A stretch of DNA of 64,000 nucleotides, taken from NCBI RefSeq assembly GCF_005517195.1, contig NZ_CP040244.1, positions 372,001 to 436,000 of the forward strand, read 5' to 3'. The first letter of the stretch is position 1; each line of letters opens with the position of its first letter. Positions 1 through 7,725 of this stretch are shown piece after piece. The notes under the pieces are model-generated. The model saw only the letters and a program-made list of their open reading frames with translations, made no database searches and was not told the origin of the DNA. Origin of the DNA: Streptomyces vilmorinianum. Its GTDB lineage: Bacteria; Actinomycetota; Actinomycetes; Streptomycetales; Streptomycetaceae. The position numbers and the translations under genes were made by a program.

Positions 1-1
1 G

Positions 2-712
2 TCGGTCGAGGAGTGGAAGAGCGAGATCAGCCAGGCCAAGTCCTTCGTGAAGAACTGGAAGACGAACTCCGGCCTCACCGCGGAGCAGCCGCTTCCGTTC
101 GACTACGACAAGGAGTTGATCGGCGCCCGCACCCCGTGCCTGGAGGGACGCAAGAACTTCGTCAAGGCGGCGTCCCAGATGGGCTTCCGCTACGACACCA
201 GTGGCGTCAACGACCAGATCTGGCCCAAGAAGGACCACGGCCTGTGGGACCTGTCGATGCAGCTCGTCCCGGTCCCGGGCCGCGCGTTCCAGACGCTCTC
301 CATGGACTACAACTTCCTGGTCAACCAGTCCGGTACGACCAAGGGCGACCCGTCCATGCACGAGTTCTGGGGCAACCAGATGCGTGACGGCCTGGTGCAG
401 GCCTTCAACCGCTCGTACCACGGCAACCGGGCGCCGCTGATCATCGGCAACCATTTCGAGTCCTGGAACGGCGGCACGTACATGCGCGCCATCGAGGAGA
501 CCATCGCCACGGTCTGCGTCCAGAAGGACGTGAAGTGCGTGTCCTTCCGGCAGCTCGCGGACTGGCTGGACGCCCAGGACCCGGCGGTGATCGAGAAGAT
601 GCGGACCCTGAAGGTCGGCGAGGCCCCGCAGGACGGCTGGGCGGCCTTCCTGGCCCCCCAGCCGGCGGCGGCCCCCGCGCAACCCGACGTCACACAGGCC
701 GAGCGCCCCTGA
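2..712 (+). CDS. Polysaccharide deacetylase-like secreted protein, 3' part only
   Basis: The reading frame is open from the first bases of the window, so the start and any signal peptide lie upstream. About 236 residues remain. The text resembles the C-terminal half of NodB-type polysaccharide deacetylase proteins of Streptomyces: an early RTPCLEGRKNF segment, the phrase MGFRYDTSGVNDQIW, and a late IIGNHFESWNGGTY segment typical of the last strands of the barrel. The tail is Ala/Pro-rich (PAAAPAQPDVTQ). The predicted role is removal of acetyl groups from a cell-wall or extracellular glycan outside the membrane. The metal-binding Asp/His motifs expected in the N-terminal half cannot be checked. 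The family assignment is by resemblance and is fairly but not fully secure. Confidence 0.7.
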   Translation, partial: SVEEWKSEISQAKSFVKNWKTNSGLTAEQPLPFDYDKELIGARTPCLEGRKNFVKAASQMGFRYDTSGVNDQIWPKKDHGLWDLSMQLVPVPGRAFQTLSMDYNFLVNQSGTTKGDPSMHEFWGNQMRDGLVQAFNRSYHGNRAPLIIGNHFESWNGGTYMRAIEETIATVCVQKDVKCVSFRQLADWLDAQDPAVIEKMRTLKVGEAPQDGWAAFLAPQPAAAPAQPDVTQAERP

Positions 713-740
713 GCCCCTCGCACCGCCCTCGCACCCTCGG

Positions 741-873
741 CGCCTTGCGGGCTTCGGTGTGCTGCGCCGGCCTTCGGCCGTCGGTCGTGGGCGCCGTCAG
801 CTGGGCTGGGGGACGGCGAGCGCCTCGCCGAGCACGAAGCCGGGGTCGACCTGCGCAGCCAGGTCCGCCCCGG
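741..873. repeat. 133-bp direct repeat, copy 1 (copy of ATPase gene 3' end)
   Basis: This stretch is repeated, by eye without mismatch, at 918-1050, an offset of 177 bp. The partner copy contains the stop codon and the last codons of the minus-strand ATPase gene that ends at 974. This copy is therefore a detached duplicate of that gene's 3' end plus downstream DNA. Flanking similarity (CCCCTCGCACCG at about 714 and 892) suggests that the original duplicated unit was slightly longer. Confidence 0.9.
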
Positions 874-917
874 GCCCCTCTTCCTTCTGCGCCCCTCGCA
901 CCGCGCGGCGCCGGGGG

Positions 918-1050
918 CGCCTTGCGGGCTTCGGTGTGCTGCGCCGGCCTTCGGCCGTCGGTCGTGGGCGCCGTCAGCTGGGCTGGGGGACGGCGAGCGC
1001 CTCGCCGAGCACGAAGCCGGGGTCGACCTGCGCAGCCAGGTCCGCCCCGG
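918..1050. repeat. 133-bp direct repeat, copy 2 (contains ATPase stop codon)
   Basis: Second copy of the 741-873 sequence. Bases 974-1050 encode the last 25 or so residues of the minus-strand ATPase (…VDPGFVLGEALAVPQPS). The remainder is downstream non-coding DNA. Confidence 0.9.
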
Positions 1051-1960
1051 TTTTGGCGTTGCCCCAGCTCTCCGCGTTCCGCAGGTGGAAGTGGACCATC
1101 TGGCGCGTGTACCGCTCCCAGTCGCGGTGGGCGTACGAGTCGTCCGCCGCGTCCTGCAGGGCCTGCAGCGCCATCCGGTTGTCCGCCTCCAGGAGCTCGA
1201 AGCGGGCCGGGCGGCCCTTCTCCATCGCGCGGACCCAGTCCGAGTGGCCCACCGTCACCAGCAGGTCGTCCCCGATCTCGGCGCGCAGGAAGTCCATGTC
1301 GTCCCGGCCCTGCACCTTGTTGCCGACGACCTTGAGCGCGACGCCGAAGTCCCGCGCGTACTCCTTGTACTGGCGGTAGACCGAGACGCCCTTGCGGGTC
1401 GGCTCGGCGACCAGGAAGGTCATGTCGAAGCGGGTGAACATCCCGGAGGCGAAGGAGTCCGAGCCCGCCGTCATGTCGACGACGACGTACTCGTCCTCCC
1501 CGTCGACCAGGTGGTTCAGGCACAGCTCCACCGCCCCGACCTTGGAGTGATAGCAGGCCACCCCCAGATCCGACTCGGTGAACGGACCCGTCGCCATCAG
1601 CCGGATGTCGCCGTCGTCGAGGCGCACGGTCCGCGCGCACGCCTCGTACACCGGGTTGTCCTCGCGGACCCGCAGAAGCCGCGAACCCTCCCCGGGCGGG
1701 GTCGTCTTGATCATCGTGTCGGCCGAGGCGATCCTCGGATTGGAGCCCCGCAGGTACTCCTTGATCAGCGGCAGATGCGCGCCCATCGCGGGCAGCGCCG
1801 CCGCCTCGGTCTCGTCCAGGCCGAGCGCGGCCCCGAGATGCTGGTTGATGTCGGCGTCCACCGCGATGACAGAGGCCTCGTTGGCGGCGAGATGGCGGAT
1901 GAAGAGGGAGGACAGCGTCGTCTTCCCGCTGCCGCCCTTCCCTACGAAAGCGATCTTCAT
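974..1960 (-). CDS. CooC/ArsA-like P-loop ATPase (MinD superfamily)
   Basis: This is a soluble nucleotide-binding protein of about 328 residues. The start chosen is the ATG giving MKIAFVGKGGSGKTTLSSLF, because the deviant Walker A motif KGGSGKT must lie at the very N-terminus as in the CooC/MinD/ArsA family; an upstream ATG would only add seven residues. A Walker B-like DEYVVVDMTAGSDSF lies near residue 170, and a metal- or membrane-cargo loop is not obvious. CooC-type members insert nickel and others act as partitioning ATPases, but nothing here identifies a partner. It is divergent from the Fic-like gene at 2063, with about 100 bp between them for both promoters. Its 3' end is duplicated just downstream (741-873). 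Confidence 0.85.
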   Translation of the reverse strand: MKIAFVGKGGSGKTTLSSLFIRHLAANEASVIAVDADINQHLGAALGLDETEAAALPAMGAHLPLIKEYLRGSNPRIASADTMIKTTPPGEGSRLLRVREDNPVYEACARTVRLDDGDIRLMATGPFTESDLGVACYHSKVGAVELCLNHLVDGEDEYVVVDMTAGSDSFASGMFTRFDMTFLVAEPTRKGVSVYRQYKEYARDFGVALKVVGNKVQGRDDMDFLRAEIGDDLLVTVGHSDWVRAMEKGRPARFELLEADNRMALQALQDAADDSYAHRDWERYTRQMVHFHLRNAESWGNAKTGADLAAQVDPGFVLGEALAVPQPS

Positions 1961-2062
1961 GTTCACGTAGGGTAGTGGCACATGCGCTGCCCGTGGTCAA
2001 GGTGCGTGAAGAAGACCACTCCAAGGTGGGGTCCTGGCCCGGGGCGCGTAGCCTCCCTACTT

Positions 2063-2890
2063 ATGAGTACGCACGCCTCTGACCCCCTGGCCGCCCTCGG
2101 CTCCCTGCCGGGCGTCGCCGAATCGGTGGACTCCGTACGCAAGGCCGTCGACCGGGTCTACGGGCACCGCGTGATGCGGCGCCGCAGCAACGAGATCACC
2201 TCCGAGGCCGCCCTGCGCGGAGCGCGTGCCTCGGCCGCGCTCTCCGGCGCCGACTGGGCCCTTGAGGAGGTCCGCCGCCGCACCGACTTCGGCGGGGACG
2301 CCGAGGCACGCACGGTGGGCGCGGCCCTGAGGCTGGGCGCCGAGGCCGGCCAGCTGCTCTCCATCTGGCGCCAGTCGCCCCTGCGGGTGCTCGCCCGGCT
2401 CCATCTGGTGGCCGCGGGTGACTCGGCCGACTTCGGCGACTCGGTCGGCAGGCCGCGCCAGGCCGGCGAGGCGGTCGACGAGCCGCTGATCGAGGCGCCG
2501 CTGCCGGACCCGGCGGAGGTCGCGGGGCGGCTCGACGGGCTCTCGGAGCTGATCATCGCGGGTGGTACGGCTCCGGCGCTCGTGACGGCCGCCGTGGTGC
2601 ACGGCGAACTCCTCGCGCTGCGCCCCTTCACCTCGTACAACGGGCTGATCGCGCGGGCTGCCGAGCGGATCGTGCTGATCGGCAGCGGCCTCGACCCCAA
2701 GTCGATCTGCCCGGCCGAGGTCGGCCATGCGGAGCAGGGGCGTGCCGCGTACGTCGCGGCGTTCGAGGCATATCTGTCGGGGACCCCGGAGGGCATGGCC
2801 GCCTGGATCGCCCACTGCGGGCGGGCGGTCGTGCTGGGCGTCCGGGAGTCGACGGCGGTCTGCGAGGCGCTCCAGCGCGGCGCCGCTTGA
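2063..2890 (+). CDS. Fic-domain-like protein with degenerate active site
   Basis: The protein is about 275 residues. ATG 2063 is preferred to an in-frame ATG at 1982, which would run back into the divergent promoter region. The core HGELLALRPFTSYNGLIARA around residues 190-215 lines up with the Fic signature HPFxxGNGRxxR, but the catalytic His is Arg and the conserved Arg of GNGR is Leu. AMPylation by the normal mechanism is therefore unlikely. Proteins of this kind in Streptomyces are often labelled oxidoreductase, a label for which I see no dinucleotide-binding motif. A hairpin follows the stop codon at 2913-2938. The role is unknown. Confidence 0.75.
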   Translation: MSTHASDPLAALGSLPGVAESVDSVRKAVDRVYGHRVMRRRSNEITSEAALRGARASAALSGADWALEEVRRRTDFGGDAEARTVGAALRLGAEAGQLLSIWRQSPLRVLARLHLVAAGDSADFGDSVGRPRQAGEAVDEPLIEAPLPDPAEVAGRLDGLSELIIAGGTAPALVTAAVVHGELLALRPFTSYNGLIARAAERIVLIGSGLDPKSICPAEVGHAEQGRAAYVAAFEAYLSGTPEGMAAWIAHCGRAVVLGVRESTAVCEALQRGAA

Positions 2891-2912
2891 TCGATCCCCT
2901 GCGCAAAGGGTT

Positions 2913-2938
2913 GCGGCGGTACCGATTGGTACCGCCGC
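2913..2938 (+). terminator. Hairpin after the Fic-like gene
   Basis: Perfect 11-bp inverted repeat (GCGGCGGTACC, loop GATT, GGTACCGCCGC) 22 bp past the stop codon. There is no T-run after it, as is common for high-GC terminators. The stretch 2891-3193 between the Fic-like gene and the convergent HAD gene holds only this hairpin and the one at 3158-3194. Confidence 0.55.
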
Positions 2939-3157
2939 TGGCACGTCCGCCGAGTTACCAAGCGTCCTCGATATGTGCCCATCAGGCGGGGATTCTTTGC
3001 CCGTCGCCTGGTGCGGCTGGCCCGTAATCGACGGGTCGACGTCGCGTGGGTGCTCAGTTTCTGTGCATGGTCCGTGGGGCCTTCTTGCTCAACAGGTGAT
3101 CCTCTCGGATGTCCTAGGTCTCGCGGGCCTGATTCCTTTCTACTCCTGTCGGATGGG

Positions 3158-3194
3158 ATGCGAAAGTCCTGGTTCCGCTTCTTTGCTTTCGCAT
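3158..3194 (-). terminator. Inverted repeat at the HAD gene stop
   Basis: ATGCGAAAG at 3158-3166 is complementary to CTTTCGCAT at 3186-3194, with a 19-nt loop. It touches the stop codon of the minus-strand phosphatase gene, so it could act as its terminator. The long loop and the absence of a T tail keep confidence low. Confidence 0.3.
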
Positions 3195-4060
3195 CAAATC
3201 CGGGCAAAGCGATCGGCGAGAGCGGTGCGACGCCGACGGTTGGCGTACCAGACGAGTCCGGCGGTCGCCGCTGCCGCGCCCACCGCGGCCGCGGCCACGA
3301 GAGCGGGGCGCGGCGGCATCCGGAACTCCGGCAGCCGCTGCTTGAGCCGCACCGGCTTCTCGAAGACCAGGATCGGCCAGTCCCGTGCGGTGGCCTCGCG
3401 GCGGAGCGTCCGGTCGGGATTGACCGCGTAGGGGTGGCCCACGGCCTCCAGCATCGGCACGTCGGTCGCCGAGTCGCTGTACGCGTAACAGCGCGAGAGG
3501 TCGTAGCCCTCCGACTCCGCGAGCTCCCGGACCGCCTCCGCCTTGGTGGGCCCATAGGCGTAGTACTCCACCTCTCCGGTGAAGCAGCCGTCGTCGCCGA
3601 CGACCATCCGGGTCGCGACGACCCGGTCGGCGCCGAGCATCTCGCCGATCGGCTCCACCACCTCGGCGCCCGAGGTGGAGACGATCACGACATCGCGGCC
3701 GGCGGCGTGGTGCTCCTCGATGAGGGAGGCAGCCTCGTCGTAGATGATCGGGTCGATCAGATCGTGCAGAGTCTCGGCGACAAGCTCCTTGACCTGCGAG
3801 ACGTTCCAGCCTTTGCAGAGCGCGGAAAGATATTCGCGCATCCGCTCCATCTGATCGTGGTCGGCGCCGCCCACGAGGAAGACGAACTGGATGTAGGCCG
3901 TCCGCAGGACGGCACGGCGGTTGATCAGTCCGCCTTGGTAGAAGGACTTGCTGAAGGTCAGCGTCGACGACTTCGCAATGACCGTCTTGTCCAGGTCAAA
4001 GAAGGCGGCTGTGCGCGGCAACGAGTGGTTTTTCACGAGCCGAGCATAGGTGCCCGCCAT
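3194..4060 (-). CDS. HAD family (subfamily IB) phosphatase with C-terminal membrane segment
   Basis: The protein is about 288 residues from the ATG giving MAGTYARLVKNHSLPRTAAFF, chosen because HAD motif I (FFDLDKTVI) should lie near the N-terminus. Motif I supplies the nucleophilic Asp; VIVSTSGAEVV is the motif II Ser/Thr region; YSDSATDVPML is the acidic motif IV. This is the SerB-like phosphoserine phosphatase layout. After residue 240 comes a hydrophobic segment (ALVAAAAVGAAAATAGLVWY) followed by RRRR, which should anchor the enzyme in the membrane with the catalytic domain inside the cell. The substrate is unknown. In Streptomyces this gene conservatively precedes the ssd/tad operon, which is read away from it after a 466-bp gap. 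Confidence 0.85.
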   Translation of the reverse strand: MAGTYARLVKNHSLPRTAAFFDLDKTVIAKSSTLTFSKSFYQGGLINRRAVLRTAYIQFVFLVGGADHDQMERMREYLSALCKGWNVSQVKELVAETLHDLIDPIIYDEAASLIEEHHAAGRDVVIVSTSGAEVVEPIGEMLGADRVVATRMVVGDDGCFTGEVEYYAYGPTKAEAVRELAESEGYDLSRCYAYSDSATDVPMLEAVGHPYAVNPDRTLRREATARDWPILVFEKPVRLKQRLPEFRMPPRPALVAAAAVGAAAATAGLVWYANRRRRTALADRFARI

Positions 4061-4182
4061 TCGGCGTACGCTGGCGCGTGTGGGTTTGCCTGAGAAGGCT
4101 CTCGGGTACACCATGGAAGTCACGGATCGTTCGCGACCGTGCTAACCCGGTCCGGCTCCTCCCCCCCCGAGTCGGCCGGAGA

Positions 4183-4217
4183 GACGACCCCCGCTCTCCC
4201 CCCCGGCGGGGGTCGTC
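4183..4217. other. Strong GC hairpin in the HAD-ssd intergenic region
   Basis: Perfect 12-bp arms (GACGACCCCCGC / GCGGGGGTCGTC) around an 11-nt C-rich loop. It lies between two divergent genes, so it terminates neither. It may sit in the 5' leader of one of them. Confidence 0.5.
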
Positions 4218-4363
4218 GCATGTCCGGACGCCTTTTCGTCCGCCGGATCCTCATGTGTCCCCCTCTCGTCGGCCGTGTGGCCGCGGCTGCGTGATGCCCC
4301 TGTTTCGTCACTCAGCGTAGTGGATGGAGTGCTCTCCGGACATCCCCGGTATGGGGCACGGGG

Positions 4364-4410
4364 ATATTCACAACCGGTGAGTTATCCACAGTTTTTGAGC
4401 AAGATCCACA
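4364..4410 (+). promoter_or_regulatory. Possible DnaA-box group upstream of the tad operon
   Basis: TTATCCACA at 4382-4390 matches the consensus DnaA box exactly. Two weaker nine-mers in the same orientation flank it: ATATTCACA at 4364-4372 and AGATCCACA at 4402-4410, each 7 of 9. They start 18 and 20 bp apart, about 120-160 bp before the start of the TadZ/Ssd-type gene. The remainder of 4061-4526 shows no gene. Confidence 0.4.
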
Positions 4411-4526
4411 CGATTTCCGAGATGGCGGCACGGTGATTCCGCCGCGAACTCCGCGGACGGAAGGAATCACCGATCTCGGCCGCGCGACGGGCGCGGGCGG
4501 GATCACGTGGACAGGGGGCGTGTGCT

Positions 4527-5666
4527 GTGGCGGGAACCATGACTTTCAGAACTCCGGCGGCGTTGAGGGCCTCGGGGGCGGAGACGGCCGGTGCCGGACG
4601 CCGGGCCGGACCGCTGATCGTGACCGAGGACCTCGCGCTCCTCGACGACCTGCTGCGGCTGTGCGCCGCTGCGGGCGCCGAGCCCGAGGTGCACCACACG
4701 GTGCCGGAACGCCGCGCGAGCTGGGCCGACGCCCCGCTCGTCCTGGTCGGCGACGACGCCGCGGCCCGCTGCCGCGGGGCCGCGCGCAGGCAGGGGGTGA
4801 TCCTCGTCGGCCGGGAATCTGGCGAGCTCGACGACCCCGGCGTGTGGCGGCGGGCCGTCGAGATCGGCGCCGACTGTGTGCTGCGGCTGCCGGACGCCGA
4901 GAGCTGGCTCGTCGACCGGATCGCCGACGCCGCCGAAGGCGCGGGCCGGCAGGCGCTGACCGTCGGTGTCATCGGCGGGCGGGGCGGCGCCGGCGCCTCG
5001 ACGCTGGCCTGTGCCCTCGCGCTGGCCGCCGCCAGGACCGGCCGGCGCACCCTGCTCGTGGACGGCGACCCGCTCGGCGGTGGACTCGACGTCCTGCTGG
5101 GCGGCGAGCGGGCGGAGGGCAGGCGCTGGCCCGACTTCGCCGCCTCCAAGGGGCGGGTGGCCGGCGGCGCGCTCGAGGAGTCCCTGCCGTCGGTGCGCGG
5201 GCTGCGAGTGCTCAGCTGGGACCGGGGCGACTCGGTCCTCGTGCCGCCCGATGCCATGCGCGCGGTGCTCGCCGCGGCGCGCAGGCGCGGCGGGATCGTC
5301 GTCGTGGACCTGCCCCGCCGGGTCGACGGGGCGGTGACGGAGGCGCTGGCCCAGCTCGACCTCGGACTCCTCGTCGTCCCCGGCGAGTTGCGCGCCGTCG
5401 CCGCGGCCCAGCGGGTCGCCACCCTCGCGGGCACGGTGCTGCGCGATCTCCGCGCGGTGGTACGCGGCCCTTACGCACCCGGGCTCGACGAGCAGTGGGT
5501 CGCGGACGCACTGCGGCTGCCGCTCGCCGGTGAACTCCCGCATGATCCGGGCCTCGTGGCCGCTCTCGACACCGGTGCCCCGCCGGGCGGCGAGGCACGG
5601 GCGCCCCTGGGCCGGTTCTGCGCGCAGTTCTGGGAGCGTGCCCTGACCCCGGACGGGGCGTCGTGA
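4527..5666 (+). CDS. ssd: TadZ/CpaE-like ATPase, Ssd (septum-site-determining) type
   Basis: The protein is about 379 residues. An N-terminal receiver-like pseudo-domain of about 120 residues is followed by a MinD-like ATPase with GVIGGRGGAGASTLACALAL at about residues 145-165, a Walker A in which the usual Lys positions are altered, as in actinobacterial Ssd proteins. DGDPLGGGLDVLLGG follows as the switch I region. TadZ proteins position the Flp pilus machine, and Ssd of mycobacteria and streptomycetes affects septum placement. GTG 4527 is taken as start; ATG 4539 is an alternative. It is the first gene of the tad operon and overlaps the next gene by GTGA. Confidence 0.88.
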   Translation: MAGTMTFRTPAALRASGAETAGAGRRAGPLIVTEDLALLDDLLRLCAAAGAEPEVHHTVPERRASWADAPLVLVGDDAAARCRGAARRQGVILVGRESGELDDPGVWRRAVEIGADCVLRLPDAESWLVDRIADAAEGAGRQALTVGVIGGRGGAGASTLACALALAAARTGRRTLLVDGDPLGGGLDVLLGGERAEGRRWPDFAASKGRVAGGALEESLPSVRGLRVLSWDRGDSVLVPPDAMRAVLAAARRRGGIVVVDLPRRVDGAVTEALAQLDLGLLVVPGELRAVAAAQRVATLAGTVLRDLRAVVRGPYAPGLDEQWVADALRLPLAGELPHDPGLVAALDTGAPPGGEARAPLGRFCAQFWERALTPDGAS

Positions 5667-6835
5667 ACGCCGGGGTGCCCGCGGGTGGCGCGGGGCTTCT
5701 GGAGGCCGTACGGCAGCGGCTCGCGGAGAGCGGGGCCGAGCCGACACCGGCGAGGGTCGCCGCGGCGCTGCGGGCCCAGGGGCGGCTCCTGGGCGACGCG
5801 GAAGTCCTGGGCGCGGCCGAGGCGTTGCGCAGCGAGCTGATCGGCACCGGGCCGCTGGAACCGCTGCTCGCCGATCCCGCGGTCACCGACGTGCTGGTCT
5901 CGGCGCCCGACGAGGTCTGGGTCGACCGCGGCGCCGGTCTCGAACGCACCGGGGTCCGCTTCCCGGACGCGCCCGCCGTGCGCCGCCTCGCGCAGCGGCT
6001 CGCGGCGGTGGCCGGCAGGCGGCTGGACGACGCCCGGCCCTGGGTGGACGCCCGACTGCCGGACGGGACCCGGATGCATGCCGTACTGCCGCCCGTGGCG
6101 GTCGGCTCGACCTGTCTGTCGCTGCGGGTGGTGCGGCCACGCGCCTTCTCCGTGGGGGAGTTGACCGCGGCGGGCACGGTCCCGCCGGGCGGGGAGCGGA
6201 TCCTGCGTGCGCTGATCGAGGCCCGGGTCTCGTATCTGATCAGCGGCGGTACGGGTTCGGGGAAGACGACGCTGCTGTCCACCCTGCTCGGTCTGGTCGG
6301 CGAGCGCGAGCGGATCGTCCTGGCCGAGGACTCGGCCGAGCTGCGGCCCGACCATCCGCATGTGGTGCGCCTGGAGGCGCGGCCGGCGAACCAGGAGGGC
6401 GCGGGTCTCGTGACGCTGCGGGACCTGGTCCGCCAGGCGCTGCGGATGCGGCCGGACCGGCTCGTGGTCGGCGAGGTCCGGGGAGGGGAGGCGGTCGATC
6501 TCCTCGCAGCTCTCAATACGGGCCATGAGGGCGGCTCGGGAACGGTCCACGCGAACACGGCGGCGGATGTACCGGCCCGCCTCGAAGCCCTCGGGACGGC
6601 CGCGGGGCTCGACCGGGCGGCGCTGCACAGCCAGTTGGGGGCCGGGCTCTCGGCGGTGCTGCATCTCGTACGGGACCGGGCGGGCCGTCGTCGGATCGCC
6701 GAGATCCATGTCCTCGAACGGAACCGGGAGGGGCTGGTGGTGACCGTGCCCGCGCTGCGCTGGGGCGCGGACGGGTTCGAGCGGGAGCGGGGCTGGGAGC
6801 GGCTGCGGTCGCTGATCGGGGGTGTGTCGTGGTGA
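5663..6835 (+). CDS. cpaF: TadA/CpaF secretion ATPase
   Basis: The protein is about 390 residues, the hexameric motor that powers Flp pilus assembly at the inner face of the membrane. The N-terminal domain carries TDVLVSAPDEVWVDRG. The Walker A motif is ISGGTGSGKTTLLSTLL at about residues 192-208, the Asp box/Walker B follows with VLAEDSAEL and VVGEVRGGEAVDLL, and the His box is GHEGGSGTVHAN. All are intact. The GTG start overlaps the stop of the TadZ/Ssd gene and the gene ends in a GTGA overlap with tadB, so the operon is translationally coupled. Confidence 0.93.
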   Translation: MNAGVPAGGAGLLEAVRQRLAESGAEPTPARVAAALRAQGRLLGDAEVLGAAEALRSELIGTGPLEPLLADPAVTDVLVSAPDEVWVDRGAGLERTGVRFPDAPAVRRLAQRLAAVAGRRLDDARPWVDARLPDGTRMHAVLPPVAVGSTCLSLRVVRPRAFSVGELTAAGTVPPGGERILRALIEARVSYLISGGTGSGKTTLLSTLLGLVGERERIVLAEDSAELRPDHPHVVRLEARPANQEGAGLVTLRDLVRQALRMRPDRLVVGEVRGGEAVDLLAALNTGHEGGSGTVHANTAADVPARLEALGTAAGLDRAALHSQLGAGLSAVLHLVRDRAGRRRIAEIHVLERNREGLVVTVPALRWGADGFERERGWERLRSLIGGVSW

Positions 6836-7725
6836 GGGAGCAGGCGCTGGCCCAGGGCGCGGCGGCCCTGTGCGCCGGGGCCGTGATGTGGCGGGTGGCC
6901 GAGCGGGAGCGGGGACTGCGCAGGGCCCGGGCGGTCGTGGCGGGTGCGGGGGTTCCGGGGGCTCCGGGGGACCTGGGGGCACCGGGGCGCGGGTGGCCGT
7001 CGGTGCGGGCACTGGGCGAGCGGTGGTGGGCCGTGGTGCGGGGGCGGCGTGCCTGGCTGTGTCTGCCGGTGGCGGTGGTGCTCGCGTTCCTCGGGGAGTC
7101 GCCGCTGCCGCTGGTGGCGGGGGTGCTCGCGGTGCCGTTGGTGGGGCGGAGGCTGCGGGCGGCCGGGCTTCGCAAGGAGCGGGAGGCGCGGGCCGACGCG
7201 GTCGTGGCCCTGTGCGGCGCGGTGGCCGGTGAGTTGAGAGCGGGCCGCCAGCCCGCGCAGGCACTGCTCTTCGCGGTCAGGACGACCGGGGCGCTGGGCC
7301 CTGGTGAGGAGGCGGAGGTGCTTGCGGCGGCCCGGTTCGGCGGGGACGTGGCCCAGGCGCTGCGGCGCGCGGCACGCCAGGACGGGGCCGACGGTCTGGC
7401 CGGTCTCGCCGCCTGCTGGCAGGTCGCGGTGGACGGAGGCGCGGGACTGGCCGCCGGGATCGACCGGCTGGAGGCCGCGCTGCGGGAGCACCGCGACCAG
7501 CGGGAGCGGCTGAGGGCCCAACTGGCCGGGGCCTGGGCGACGGTGACCGTCCTCGCGGTGCTCCCGGCGGTGGGGCTCGCCCTCGGGACGGCGCTGGGCG
7601 CACGGCCGCTGCACGTGCTGCTGCACACGCCGGTGGGCCTGGCGTGTCTGGCCGTCGGCGGGGTCCTGGAGGCGGCCGGGCTGTGGTGGGCCGCCCGGAT
7701 CGTCCGAGGAGGGGAGCGGGCATGA
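6832..7725 (+). CDS. TadB-like Flp pilus assembly membrane protein (T2SS F family)
   Basis: The protein is about 297 residues. GTG 6832 overlaps the cpaF stop; an adjacent GTG at 6829 is equally possible. Two hydrophobic helices lie in the N-terminal third (around AWLCLPVAVVLAFLG and LPLVAGVLAVPLVG) and two at the C-terminus (WATVTVLAVLPAVGLALG and GLACLAVGGVLEAAGLWW). A cytoplasmic domain between them carries the GELRAGRQPAQAL and DGLAGLAACWQVAVDGGAGL segments of the T2SS F domain. It forms the inner-membrane platform with TadC. The coding sequence is unusually Gly/Val/Pro-rich near residue 40 (AGVPGAPGDLGAPGRG). Confidence 0.88.
   Translation: MREQALAQGAAALCAGAVMWRVAERERGLRRARAVVAGAGVPGAPGDLGAPGRGWPSVRALGERWWAVVRGRRAWLCLPVAVVLAFLGESPLPLVAGVLAVPLVGRRLRAAGLRKEREARADAVVALCGAVAGELRAGRQPAQALLFAVRTTGALGPGEEAEVLAAARFGGDVAQALRRAARQDGADGLAGLAACWQVAVDGGAGLAAGIDRLEAALREHRDQRERLRAQLAGAWATVTVLAVLPAVGLALGTALGARPLHVLLHTPVGLACLAVGGVLEAAGLWWAARIVRGGERA

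Noticed and set aside
3200-4093. A plus-strand gene between 2975 and 4093
   Set aside because: Opposite to a HAD gene with all motifs intact; the plus reading has no domain and begins in a terminator region.
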